Positions 28,201 through 41,958 of a stretch of DNA of 64,000 bases are shown here, one piece after another. The notes below the pieces were generated by a model. The model saw nothing but the letters and a program-made list of their open reading frames with translations, made no database searches and had not been told where the DNA came from. The first letter of the stretch is position 1. Each line of letters begins with the position of its first letter. The stretch is from the NCBI GenBank assembly GCA_026874595.1, contig CM049310.1, forward strand, positions 7,256,001-7,320,000. Reading direction: 5' to 3'. The DNA comes from Sipunculus nudus (Eukaryota; Annelida; Sipuncula; Golfingiida; Sipunculidae). The position numbers were made by a program, and so were the translations under genes.

Positions 28201-31200
28201 ATTAGAAGTTTTTGGTAAAAATTTCATATGATCAGGGTAAATAATGATAATAACAAAATTGTTTTGCGCAACTGGTAAAAGTACACCATAACAAAAGGAA
28301 ATTTTACCTAACTTTTATTACTTGATTTTTTTGTAAGAAATGTCTGTAGCTTAAAATCAGAAAAAATCTTCTGAAAATCAAAATTAATTTTTTAAGTGGG
28401 GGACAGATTTGTTGCCTTTTGAACCAACCTTTATTTTGCCTTATAACAGCATTCAAGAGGCTTTCAGGTTTTAAAGTAAATCTATTCCACATGCGTTTGT
28501 TGTGTGAATGAAGGATTTCATGCAGGTCCCAGACTTTGCCCTGATTTTATTGGCTGGTACACATGTGACATCATAGACTGAATTTTATCAACAACTCAGT
28601 GATGTAATCTAGTAATGCACGTTGTATTATTCAATGCTGAAAATTTGGGTCTCACAGTGGCAGAAATACTGTGCTTTTACTGAGTTTTAGAATTTTTAGT
28701 CACAGGGGATTTCCCAGTGTGACATCACTGCCTAGTTGACAGTGCTCATAGATTTGCCAATAGTTTTTGAACAAATCACACAACCTCACATTTTTAGTGG
28801 AAAAATAGATAGAAAAAATGTTTTTCCTACAGGAATTGGCCTCATTTAATGTAAAATTTATATTAATATTTTTTTCATAGGCAATTTGTTATATGATAAT
28901 AAAATGAGATTTGGAATACGTTTTCTTGACCTTCAGGCCAAGTGATTATTGTGATATCACTGGTGTGATAGTCTTATACCACATTCAAGATAGCCAAGGC
29001 ATATCAATGATTATCACAAACACAGTCACAGATGGACCAAAGAAGAACAAGGATTGTCAAACAAACGTACACTTCATGTTTTTAAAAATTAACACAGACC
29101 ATGGAATTTTTGTCCAGCTAATGAAATGGAACATTACTATCATTAGTTGTAACAACTGGACACAACAACTGGACAGAACAAATGGACAGAAGACACAACA
29201 GGTCTACAAGAGTTTAACTGTACATGTATCACTGGCTAATATATTTGGCTCAACCCAAATTTTTAATTCAGTTAAAACTTTATATTATTATTAAATCCAG
29301 TAGATCCAATAATCAACTCATGCCTCATGCACTTAAGCCTAAGAACTACAGACTGCAAACAGACTAACAGAAACATAAACACAAAATAACACAAACACAT
29401 TATAGTCATACTGATCATCATGACTGACATAAGAAAGTGAAAGTTATGGTATTCATTTAAGGATACAGTTGCCCTGTAGTGTTGTGAGAAGAACTGATGA
29501 ACGTATCGTTTTATGATGCTTGTCTTCCCCGTTCCAAGTTCACCAATAACTAGGACCTTATAAAGGTGTTCTTTCTTTTCTGGTTCTTGTGCCTGTTAGA
29601 AAAAAATGAATATAGCATTATCTAGAGTGACATGGTATCAGGTGTGATACATAGTATCTTTATCAGCAAAGCAGACGTACCAACCTCAAAAAAGCATTTT
29701 TTTATGTAATAAAACAGATGGTAAGAATGGACAATCATGTCTATGGGTATAAACAGTGATGGCAAGGGTTTTGAAAACTTATCTTTAATACCATTATCAA
29801 ACAAAATTGCTGTATAAGCTATACATGGTCAATGTTGGTAATTAATTTTCAAACCTAAATAATTCATCAGTTTCCAATAATGTCAAATGTTATTCTTAAT
29901 ATAAAAGTGGAGACCATATCTTATTGTCAGTCTTACCATCCACTTTGCCACATGTTATAATTTACAGATCCTTTTGTGATAAAAACATGTATTTTGTAGG
30001 GCAAGTATTTCCTGGAGTTTTCCTGAATGAACACCAGGTGACTTTTTATTAGCAACATATTAGCTTAGTAATGTAAGCAATATAATCACCACAATTTTTA
30101 GTGCCCAGTGAAAGAGGGTTTTACCACTTATTATTAAACTTACAACTATTAACACTTTGCAGAGCACTATTATACAACCAGTTTATAAAAACATGATAAA
30201 ACTTCTGATAAAACCATGCTATTATGTGCATTGATTCAAATCATCTGTGATTAAAACTGATATCAATTCAACTGCTTGCAGCCACCCAAAAATGTTGAAT
30301 AACAACATGTGTTAATATAAACTAAAAAGATAAAGCAATTATACAATCAATGTCACCATATACAGCCAGTCATATGAATGTTGTCAAAACTTCCCCAAAC
30401 TCACTTGTAAAAACACTTCAAAGTGCCACTGCATTTCATACAATGACACATCATAGCACTTACAATGGCATCATATGATCAAACAGTTAAAGGAAGATGG
30501 GTCAATAAATATGCACTGACTGTATTATAAAGAATTACCAACAATGCTTATGGTGCAATGGAGAATAACAAGGGACCCATGGGTCACAGCGCTCAGCTGA
30601 AGTTTGAAAGATTTTAGCAAATGCAAAATATGCTTATTTCTTCTGTAATTGTTTTTTTGATGTATTTACATATGGAAGCTATGAGGAAATGGACTTTCTT
30701 CTTGGTTAGTAAAGTTCTAAATATATGATTGCAAATCTAATTCTCTGACAAGACTGCCATAAAAAAAATAACAGTTTTGAGATACTGTGTTGCATATGAA
30801 ATATTTATACATGGACAGACAAGTGGACAGAAAGGACTATAATACCTTTATTTCACTTTCAAGGGAAAAATGCTTTTAAGTTTATATTAAACCCTATTTT
30901 TTAGCATATCCATTTTTGGCATTCAGTTTTTTATCAGATTCAATTTTTTTATAATTTTACAGGTTTTTTTTAAATTTGCAAAAAAAAATTGAAAATATAA
31001 GTTCATTCAGAATAGTAAGTTGCATCAATATTTATCCATAGTTTAGCTCAAATCATGTCAAATTATGCATATATACAAAAATATTTTAGAATTTTTTAAA
31101 TCTCAAAATGTTTGAACTGAATTTAAAAGAAAATTATTTAATAAGATAATATCTATTAAAAGAACATAATGCCATAACATGGCATCTTCATTATTACTCC

Positions 31201-34200
31201 TAGAATTACTATTAAAAAAAAATTGTACATTGGCGTTTTCAGTACATGCTTAATTTTATTAACTAGAATAAAAGATTCAGTAATTTTGATAAAAAGAAAC
31301 ACCTGTTCAAATCAGGTATAAACACTGTTGGTTGGATGAGGGAAAAACAATATAATTATGCTAATAACTATCTCAGCTATAATTTAATACTAAAATTAAT
31401 AATCAATTTCACACCTTGTGAAAAGAAGCCAAGTTTTTACTCTTCTGAAGTAAGGAATTCCTTATCTTATGAACATCCAACTTTTACAGCAATACACCAC
31501 TTTTTGGGCAAAATAAAATGTGCACTTTAATCATTGTAACCCACTGTGATAGAATACAAAACCCAAGATGTAGCAAGTATCTAAAACAAGTGACCCAGGG
31601 GTCATGACGCTCAGCTGACCAGGAAGACATTGACAAAAGTAATTTTATCATCTGAATGTCAAATTTGAATGAAATACTTTTTCCAAACTTGACCTTTTGT
31701 ATAAAATCATCCAATATTCATTGGGGTACTATGGAGCTCTGTAGCATGAAGGATATGGGTAACAAACACCTATTTTCAAGGTTTACAAGATGACTTTTCA
31801 GGGGTCTCCCAGCATGTCAAAAAATAAAATTCTAGGTCCAGTTATTATGATTTGTGCCCTGTTAACAGATGACCAAATGTTTATTCTGGGGGGTATTTCA
31901 AAGCCGCATAGGATGAAGGATATGGGTAACAGAGATGTAATTTCAGGTGCACAAGGAGACTTTTCAGGGGCCTCCCAGCATATCAAGAAAGGAGATTCTA
32001 GGTCAAGTCATTATAATTTGTGCTCTGTTAACAGATTACCAAATCTTTACTCTGGGGAGTACTTCGGAGCCCCAGAGCATGAAGGATATGGGTAACAGAG
32101 ACCTAATTTCAGGTTTCCAAGATGTTTCATGGACCTCCCTGCATGTTAAGAAAGAAGATTCTAGGTCAAGTCATTATGATTTGTGGCCTAATAACAGATG
32201 ACCAAATGTTTAAAGGTCTCAAAAATCAAGAAAAAAATTCTTAAAAAATCAAAATACAGGTGGCACCACCAGTCTACAGAAACTGATGAAACAAGCCATT
32301 ATCAATACAAATGTAGACAATCATGGTGATCAATGCATTAGTTATTGTATCAATTTTTGCATTATTCTGGGAGGAACTTCCGAGCCTCATAGCTGAAAGG
32401 ATATCAGTAACAGAGACCTTGTATCAGGTTTCCATATAGACTTTTTATGACCGTCCTTGCATGTCATGACAGAAGATTCTAGGTCCAGTTGATATGATTT
32501 GTGCCCTGTTAACAGATGACCAAATTTTAAAAGGTTTCAAAAATAGAGAAAAAAAACTTTAAAAAATCGAAAAAATACAGGTGGCGCCACCAGAATGCAG
32601 AAACTGATGAAACATATCATGATCAATATCCATGCAAAGAATCATGGTGATCAATATAATAATTGTTCAGATACTTGAGCTTTTGTATCAAATTTTCCAT
32701 TATTCTGGGGGGTACTTCGGAGCCCCATAGCTCAGAGGTTATGGGTAACAGAGACCTAATTTCAAGTTTGTAAGGAGACTTTTCATGGGCCTCTCAGCAT
32801 GTCAAGAGAGAAGATTCTAGGTCCAGTTGTTAAGATTTGTGCCATGTTAACAGATGACCGCATCTTATGAGGTCTCAAAAATAGAGAAAAAAATTCGTAA
32901 AAATAAAAAAAAATACAGGTGGCGCCACCATACTGCAGAAACTGATGACACATTCCATGATCAATATCCATGCAAAGAATCATGGTGATCACTGCAATAG
33001 TTGTTTAGATACTTGAGCTTTTGTATCAAATTTTCCATTATTCTGGGGGGTACTTCGGAGCCCCATAGCTCAAAGGTTATGGGTAACAGAGACCTAATTT
33101 CAGGTTTCCAAAGAGACTTTTTATGGGCCTCCCTGCATGTCAAGAGAGAAGATTCTAGGTGTAGTCGTTACGATTTGTGCCCTGTTAACAGATGGCCACA
33201 TCTTCAAAGGTCTCGAAAAAAGAGAAAAAAAATTCGTAAAATTTGAAAAAAATAGAGGTGGCGCACCCTCTCTGCAGAAACTGATGGAACAGCTCATGAT
33301 CAATATGTATGCCAAAAATCATGACCATCAGTGTTGTAGTTATTTATATACTGCACTTTTTGTATAAAATTTTCCATTATTCTGGGGGGTATTTTGGAGC
33401 CATGCAGCCTAAAGAATATGGGTAACAGAGACCTAATTTCAGGTTTCCATGGAGAATTTTCATGGGTCTCCCTGTGTGTCAAGAATGAAGATTCTAGGTC
33501 CAGTTTTTATGATTTGTGCCCTGTTAACAGATGTTCATATCTTTAAAGGTCTCAAAAATAGATAAAACATTCGTAAAAAAAAACCCCGGACTAATACAGG
33601 TTGTGCCACCAGTCTGCAGGAACTGATGGAACACCTCTTGATCAATAGTTATGCCACAAATCATGACCATCAGTGATGTAGTTATTGAGATATTGAAGAT
33701 TTTGTATGAAATTTTTGACTACTCTGGGGGGTACTTTGGGGTCTCATAGCTCGAAGAATATGGGTAACAGAGACCTAATTTCTGGTTTCCATGGAGACTT
33801 TTCATAGGTCTCTCAGTGTATTGAGAATGAAGATTCTAGGTCCAGTCGTTACGATTTGTGCCATGCTTACAGATGACAGCATCCTTAAAGGTCTCAAAAA
33901 TAGAGGAAGAAATCGTAAAAAAACCAAACAATATAGGTGGCGCCACCAGTCTGCAGGAACTGATGGAACATCTCATAATCAATATGTATGCCAAAAATCA
34001 TGACCATCAGTGATGTAGTTATTGAGATATTGAAGTTTTTGTATGAAATTTTTGACAACTTTGGGGGGGTACTTTGGGGCCCCATAGCTCGAAGGATATG
34101 GGTAACAGAGACCTTATTTCTGGTTCCATGGAGACTTTTCATATGTCTTCTAGTGTGTCGAGAATGAAGATTCTAGGTCCAGTCGTTACGATTTGTGCCA

Positions 34201-37200
34201 TGCTAACAGATGACAGCATCCTTAAAGGTCTCAAAAATAGAGGAAAAAATCGTAAAAAATCGAACGATACAGGTGGCGCCACCAGTCTGCAGGAACAGAT
34301 GACACATCTCATGATCAATAGTTATGCCACAAATCATGACCATCAGTGATGTAGTTAATGAGATATTGAAGTTTTTGTATGAAATTTTTTACTTTTCTTG
34401 GGGGTACTTTAGGGCTCCTTAGCTCGAAGAATATGGGTAACAGAGACCTAATATTGGTTTCCATGGAGACTTTTCATAGGTCTCTCAGTGTGTCGAGAAT
34501 GAAGATTCTAGGTCCAGTCATTATGATTTGTGCCACGTTAACAGATGACAGCATCCTTAAAGGTCTCAAAAACAGAGGAAAAAATCGTAAAAAATCGAAC
34601 AATACAGGTGGCGCCACAAGTCTGCAGGAACTGATGGAACATCTCATAATCAATATGTATGCCAAAAATCATGACCTTCAGTGATGTAGTTATTGAGATA
34701 TTGAAGTTTTTGTATGAAATTTTTGACTACTCTGGGGAGGGGGGGGGGTACTTTGGGGCCCAATAGCTCAAAGGATATGGTTAACAGAGACCTAATTTCT
34801 GGTTTCCAAGGATATTTTTCATGGACCTCTCAGTGTGTCAAGAATGAAGATTCTAGGTCCAGTTGTTACGATTTGTGCCATGCTAACAGATGACAGCATC
34901 CTTAAAGGTCTCAAAAATAGAGGAAAAAATCGTAAAAAAACGAACGATAAAGGTGGCACCACCAGTCTGCAGGAAGTGATGACACATCTCATGATCAATA
35001 GTTATGCCACAAATCATGACCATCAGTCAAGTAGTTAATGAGATATTGAAGTTTTTGTATGAAATTTTTTACTTTTCTTGGGGGTAATTTGGGGCTCCAT
35101 AGCTCGAAGAATATGGGTAACAGAGACCTAATTTCTGGTTTCCATGGAGACTTTTCATAGGTCTATCAGTGTGTTGAGAATGAAGATTCTAGGTCCATTC
35201 GTTATGATTTGTGCCACGTTAACAGATGACAGCATCCTCAAAGGTCACAAAAATAGAGGAAAAAATCATAAAAAATCGAACAATACAGTTGGGCCACAAG
35301 TCTGCAGGAACTGATGGAACATCTAATGATCAATATGTATGCCAAAAATCATGACCATCAGTGATGTAGTTATTGAGATATTGAAGTTTTTGTATGAAAT
35401 TTTTGACTACTCTGGGGGGGGGGGGGGGTACTTAAGGGCCCCATAGCTCGAAGGATATGGTTAACAGAGACCTAATTTCTGGTTTCCAAGGATATTTTTC
35501 ATGGACCTCACAGTGTGTCAAGAATTAAGATTCTAGGTCCAGTCTTTACGATTTGTGCCTTGTTAACAGATGTTTACATTTTGAAAGGTCTCAAAAATAG
35601 AGAAAAAAATTCGTAAAAAATTGAACGATACAGGTGGCGCCACCAGTCTGCAGGAAGTGATGGAACATCTCACGATCAATATGTATGCCAAAAATCATGA
35701 CCATCAGCCAAGTATTTAATGAGATATTGAAGTTTTTGTATGAAATTTTTTACTTTTCTGGGGGGTAGTTTGGGGCCCCATAGCTGGAAGGATATGGGTA
35801 ACAGAGACCTAATTTCTGGTTTCCATGGAGACTTTTCATAGATCTCTCAGTGTGTCGAGAATGAAGATTCTAAGTCCAGTCGTTACGATTTGTGCCTTGT
35901 TAACAGATGTTCACATTTTTAAAGGTCTCAAAAATAGAGAAAAAAATTCGTAAAAAATCGAAAAATACAGGTGGCGCCACCAGTCTTCAGGAACTGATGG
36001 AACCTCTCATGATCAATATGTATGCCAAAAATCATGACCATCAGTCAAGTAGTTAATGAGATATTGAAATTTTTGTATGAAATTTTGGACTTTTCTGGGG
36101 GGTACTTTGGGGCCCCATAGCTCGAAGGATATGGGTAACAGAGACCTAATTTCTGGTTTCCATGGAGACTTTTCATAGGTCTCTCAGTGTGTCGAGAATG
36201 AAGATTCTAAGTCCAGTCGTTACGATTTGTGCCTTGTTAACAGATGTTCACATTTTTAAAGGTCTCAAAAATAGAGAAAAAAATTCGTAAAAAATCGAAA
36301 AATACAGGTGGCGCCACCAGTCTTCAGGAACTGATGCCAAAAATCATGACCATCAGTCAAGTAGTTAATGAGATATTGAAGTTTTTGTATGAAATTATTT
36401 ACTTTTCAGGGGGGTACTTCGGAGCCCCATAGCTCAGAGGTTAGGGGTAACAGAGACCTAATTTCAGGTTTCCAAGGAGATTTTTCATGGTACTTCCTGG
36501 ATGTCAAGTTAGAAGATTCCAGGTCCAGTGGTTACGATTTGTGCCTGGTTAACGGACAGACAGACGGACAGACAGACGGACAGACAGACAGACAGACGAC
36601 GGACAAAGAGTGATCCCTATAGCTCAGATGACTTTCAGTCAGCTGAGCTAATAAGAATGAATCAAATATAGAAAATTATAACAATCACCTAGTTTATGCA
36701 TCATTCTTGGAGGGGGGGGGGAAGGACTGAGTGGAAGATAAGCCATGCTGAGCCAAGGCAGCTGTCTGGAGTGGGTTACATAACACAGGTGAGGGTTACA
36801 TTTAACTCACTGTACTGGCAAGTGGCTTGATATAAACAACACTTGACAGGGTGTTTATAAACTTGAATAAAGCTACTCTTTTCAGTCAATGCCTTTGAAA
36901 TTTCATGTTTAAAAAAATGAAATCCATATGTAAACTGTGAAAATTAAATCAACAGAAGTCAAAGAAAAGAAAATGTGCCATGGTCAAAATTAGGCAAAAT
37001 TTAAGGTACTGATTTTATGTTTATGCTAATAACTTTAAAAATTTACCAAATTCATATCTAATTTTGGGTATACAATTGAATCTTAATTAAAGAAAAGTTA
37101 TGTACTTGAGAAAAAAGTCTCTATCTTCAAAAATTTTCATTTTAGGGGAGTAAATATTTTACTTGATTTTCACAAAGACCATTATGTTCGGGCCAGTAAC

Positions 37201-37997
37201 TTAAAGGAATTACACGTAATGGACTTAATTTCTGGCATGTATAAAGGAAATATACAGGAAAATACTTCTGGTATATAATAAGAAAAACAGGTCAGTAGTT
37301 TTGATATTAGGTAGTTCTGAAGTGTGATAATAGGTTTTTAATGGAAATTTGAGGTTTTTCCATAAGTTCTTGAAGGAAAAAGTCTCAGTGACCCAGTTTT
37401 CAGTGTGGTAGGAGAGCTTATGGAAATCTTACAGTATGCTAAGTTTTTTATTCCTAGGTCTAGGAAATGGTTTTAAAATGTGCTAGTCTAACAGACTGAC
37501 GGACAGATGGATGATGGACAATGGACTACGATTATCGCTCAGATGATTTATAGTCAGCTGAGCTAAAAACAGGTGGACAGGGGTGCTGGAACGGACTATA
37601 AAAAAATTAAAATGATCAATAAATCTCAGAATAAAATGTGTCTTTATAAGTGTAACTTCTCTGGGTTATGTGTATCTAACTATCTAACAAAATATACTGA
37701 ATCATTAACATATAAACTGAAAAGCATGTGTGTTCAACAACTGTGATGCCTCTGTCCTTTAAATTTATTAACAGAGTTTTCATTTTCATCATGTTCAGTA
37801 TGTAATTAATGTTTATTTACTTTTTGCAGAAATACAGACTTTGCTTTGTCTAACTTGATAAATTTTTTTCTTTTCAATGCTGACATTTTAATGTTAAAAG
37901 ATGAACTATTTTTTCAGTTTTCTTATTTTTTTATAATAATTATAAATGTAAATGTAATGAAATATTTAAATTATTATCAATTTTATATTACATATTC

Positions 37998-38075
<78 letters not shown>

Positions 38076-41000
38076 ATTGTAGTTATAAATCATTAAATCA
38101 ATATTTATATAAATATAGCTCCTACACTGCTGTCCTCCCAACAAACAGTGCCCAGATCAGGACTTAGCAAATGTCCACTAAACATCTGAGTGTGATAAGT
38201 ATTAAATGACACAGGCCTTACTGATCAAACAGTCTATCAGGTCCTCACTGTGCTAAAAGCAAACACACACCTTGGGCATGATAATACCTACTCCCTGGGT
38301 TCCCTGAGGGTAAAGGTCATACAAGGATATGACATGGAGAGTACAACAGTACTGGCAGGCAGGTAAAATAATGTGTACAATGGTTGCAGCATACAATGCA
38401 GTATTCGCTGAATGCACCATACTGAATTCCTAAAGCTACCATAGGAAAAGTATACATTAACATCAAATTGAAGTAATAAATCATTTAGCAAACACCAGTT
38501 CTAAAAAAAATAGAGAAATTGCCCTGAAAACTAACTGCACCAAACCACACTGTACACTAAAGGTGTCACATGTATTTGACTTCACAGTTCACACTGACCA
38601 TGTATTACTGTTATGAATAACATTGGATATCTGAGACACTGTCCACCTTTCCTCTAGATCATTTCTTGTCTTGCTTAGATACTTTAAATCAGCAGTGTTA
38701 TTTGTTCCAATGTACAACCAAATTATGCATAATACACTCCTAAAGTGTTACTGATCTTTTAAAAATTAATAATAAAAAAATTAAAATAATATAGATAATA
38801 CTAAAATTTATCTATTTAGTGTTTGCAGCTTTCAGTTAATTTTCTTGCCAAGGTTCCATGTCCATCCACTGGGATGGAAAGAGAGAGAGAAAATAAAGAG
38901 AATGAAAGAAAGACAAAAAGAGAAAGAGACAGAGAGAGAAAAGAAAAGGGAAGAGAAAAGAAAAAGGAAAGAGAGAAAGGGATAAAGAAAGTGAGGTAGA
39001 GAAAGAGAGAAAGAAAGAAAAAAAGAAAGAGAGATGGAGACAGAGACAGAGAGAGAGAAAAGAAAAGGGAAGAGAAATGAAAAAGGAGAGAGAGAAAGAG
39101 ATAAAGAAAGTGAGATAGTGAAAGAGAGAAAGAAAGAAAAAAGAAAGAGAGATAGAGACACAGACAGAGGCAGGGACAGAGAGAGAAAAGATAAGGAAAG
39201 AGAAATTAAAAAGAAAAGAGAGAAAGAGATAAAGAAAGTGAGGTAGTGAAAGAAAGAAACAAAGAAAGAGAGAGAGAGATAGAGACAGCGACAGAGAGAG
39301 AAAAGAAAAGGGTTTCTTTGTTCTTGTCAAGTTTTGATATTCTTGCTAGTGCTTTATTCATATATTTCATATCACAGAAGTAATCACTGGACACTGATGT
39401 AGGGAAAACAGGCTGACCAAGGGTACAATCCCAATACACAATGTTCCTCAGATCAACACTCTATGGACTAATGCCACCAAAGGTGTTCCCATGAAATAAT
39501 TGTCTGCCCTTGCACAGTTCATTCTACTCTACATGTTACAGCTAGCATGCCTACTGGGTGAAAACTAGCAACTTGACCTGGCCTTGTCCTGTTTCATCCT
39601 GTAAACAGTAGATGTTGCAAAAATTATGATGGCTATACCTGTGTTTTATTTGACCTAAAATCAAACTAACTTGTCCATATATATACACTGCAAACACTAG
39701 TTGTTCTAGAAACAAGATGCTACATCTAAGGTAAGCTAATGTACCTGGCCCTTCAGGTGAATCCCCACTGGAGATGGCTCCAGACTGTTTTTTTTTCAAA
39801 CTTTAACACACACAAGGAAAGCTAAACATATAGTTCTTACCATAACAACAGAACTTTTCTGCCAATCTGATATGTGTTAATTGCAAGCTGATTACCAGAA
39901 GATGATATGAAGCAACAACTAATCTTCCCCAGACTAATACACTGGTGCCTGAGGCATATAATGGACCCACACATATACACACACAAGGAGGGTCAAAACA
40001 TTATACTTCCCACAATGAGATATTTGCTAATTATGATGTGCTGAATACATGTTCACTCATGCAAATATTCCTTTATGTAACTTGTCTAAGACCTATATCC
40101 CCTGGACTAACACTGACCAATGTAACATTAATTATTCAAATAGATCATTTAAAAGGTAGTGTCCCATTCAAAGAAAATTTCATTTACAGGTTGATACATG
40201 TCTGCTTGTCTGCAGACTAGGAGTTGACCTGACCTTCTTCTGGCCAGAAGCTATTCATGTCTGTCCTCCAACAAGCATGTACATATGTCTGGCACCTCTC
40301 TTCCTGAATTGCCAGCAGGGGTCAGGAGGTCAACTGTTTGACAGTTACACACCTGGTGCTGACAGCCATAGCTTTTTTTTTCTGAGTTGCAGGATGTACC
40401 ATTGCAAGTCAAATACTTTTCCTATAGTATATACTGAGACCAATCACAGCACTGATCACTATAATGGGACTGTGGTTGTGTATCTCCCTACACTCTACCA
40501 TACATTTGGTCTGTTGAACTTTACTTGGCAATGCAAGGGTAAAATGTATATTTTCTTTCAACTGTATCTGGTAGAAAATAGTAATTCTTAGCATTCATAT
40601 TCAAAGTATTTCATATTTATTAAAAACTGGTTTTCAGACCTGATCCCACACACCTATACCAAACCAAATGATGTCCAAACTATGTATGTTTATTAAGTAA
40701 GTTAATCTAAGCAAAACATGTAGCACAGCATAGACATTTTCTATAAATTTAAACTTTATTTTTTTAACCTTATCTACCCCTCCCCCCACCCTATGTTATG
40801 ATGTTGGTAATTGCTGAGTATTTCTTAACATCAAAGTTTTCTTTGCAGTAATTAATGATTTCCTATTGAGGTTTGGTTATATTTCTGTGAGTGGCTGGTA
40901 CTGATGAAATGTATTTGATACAGGTACTGGGAAATTCACATACTGACAGGTAATAAGTAATGGTAAGGTAACAGTATGGGAAGAGCACTGCCCACAATAC

Positions 41001-41892
41001 CAATAGTTGTCTGATATCTGTTATTCTTGTATCAGAGAGGGATATTTTAAAAGGTGTTTTAGACAATTCAAATGCAGAGGCATTTGAGTTACTATATATG
41101 TACAATATCTGAGAGAGAGAGAGTTATACACCAGAAATAGCACTGATCACTACTAAGTTTTCATTTAATATAGACACTGCATATGCAAAAAACAACCCAA
41201 AAGATGCCCCTCCCCTGTAATTCTTTTATCAGTATGTAAAGGGTATGCAACACTTTGTAAGTCTATATTAGGTTACATAATATGTTATTACATCATCCAG
41301 CCTATCTTCACACATACATGTGATCATCACTGATTTGTTGGAGGCAGAGCACTCACATGACCCAGCCTGGCAGGGACAGTATGAGGACCCGCCCTCTCAT
41401 TTAAATAGTCTGTGCCATGAAAAATAACTGCTTTTATTGCAGACTCTTTAATGGGGATACAATAAAGATCTACAGAAATCAGATTAACCATATATTAACC
41501 AGTTATTTAACAGTAAGAGTACATGAGTGACAAAAATTAAGAAATTAAGTGTTTTCCCCTGTGTAGTAAGAACACAGGCAGTTCAAACATTCTTTAACAT
41601 CAAATACCTTAATCCATTTGAAAAGGATAATTTTCACATTGTGTTTAAAAATGAACAGCTCTGTTACTAAACTGGATATTTCTACATGTTGGTTAATTGC
41701 ATAAGCAATTATCAGCATAAAAACATGAATGCATACCATATAACAGTGGTCTGTCTGTTGTTACATATGTTTATAAAGGTACAAATTTGTAATTGAACTG
41801 TATTGAAATATACAGTCAGTTGTCAGGATACCACTTTAAAAACTGTCATTTTATAAAATCTTCAGACTATCCATAAATCTTTTGTAGATAAA

Positions 41893-41958
<66 letters not shown>

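Noticed and set aside
28911-29294. 127-codon plus-strand frame
   Set aside because: Antisense within a Rab32 intron, no domain, no splice context or codon signal that I can see.
31790-36613. Series of similar 60-100 codon frames on both strands
   Set aside because: All lie in the 340-bp tandem units of element B; similarity reflects the DNA repeat, not a protein family.
38832-39439. Long minus-strand frames rich in Ser, Leu and Phe
   Set aside because: They come from the polypurine minisatellite read on the other strand and have no protein-like composition.
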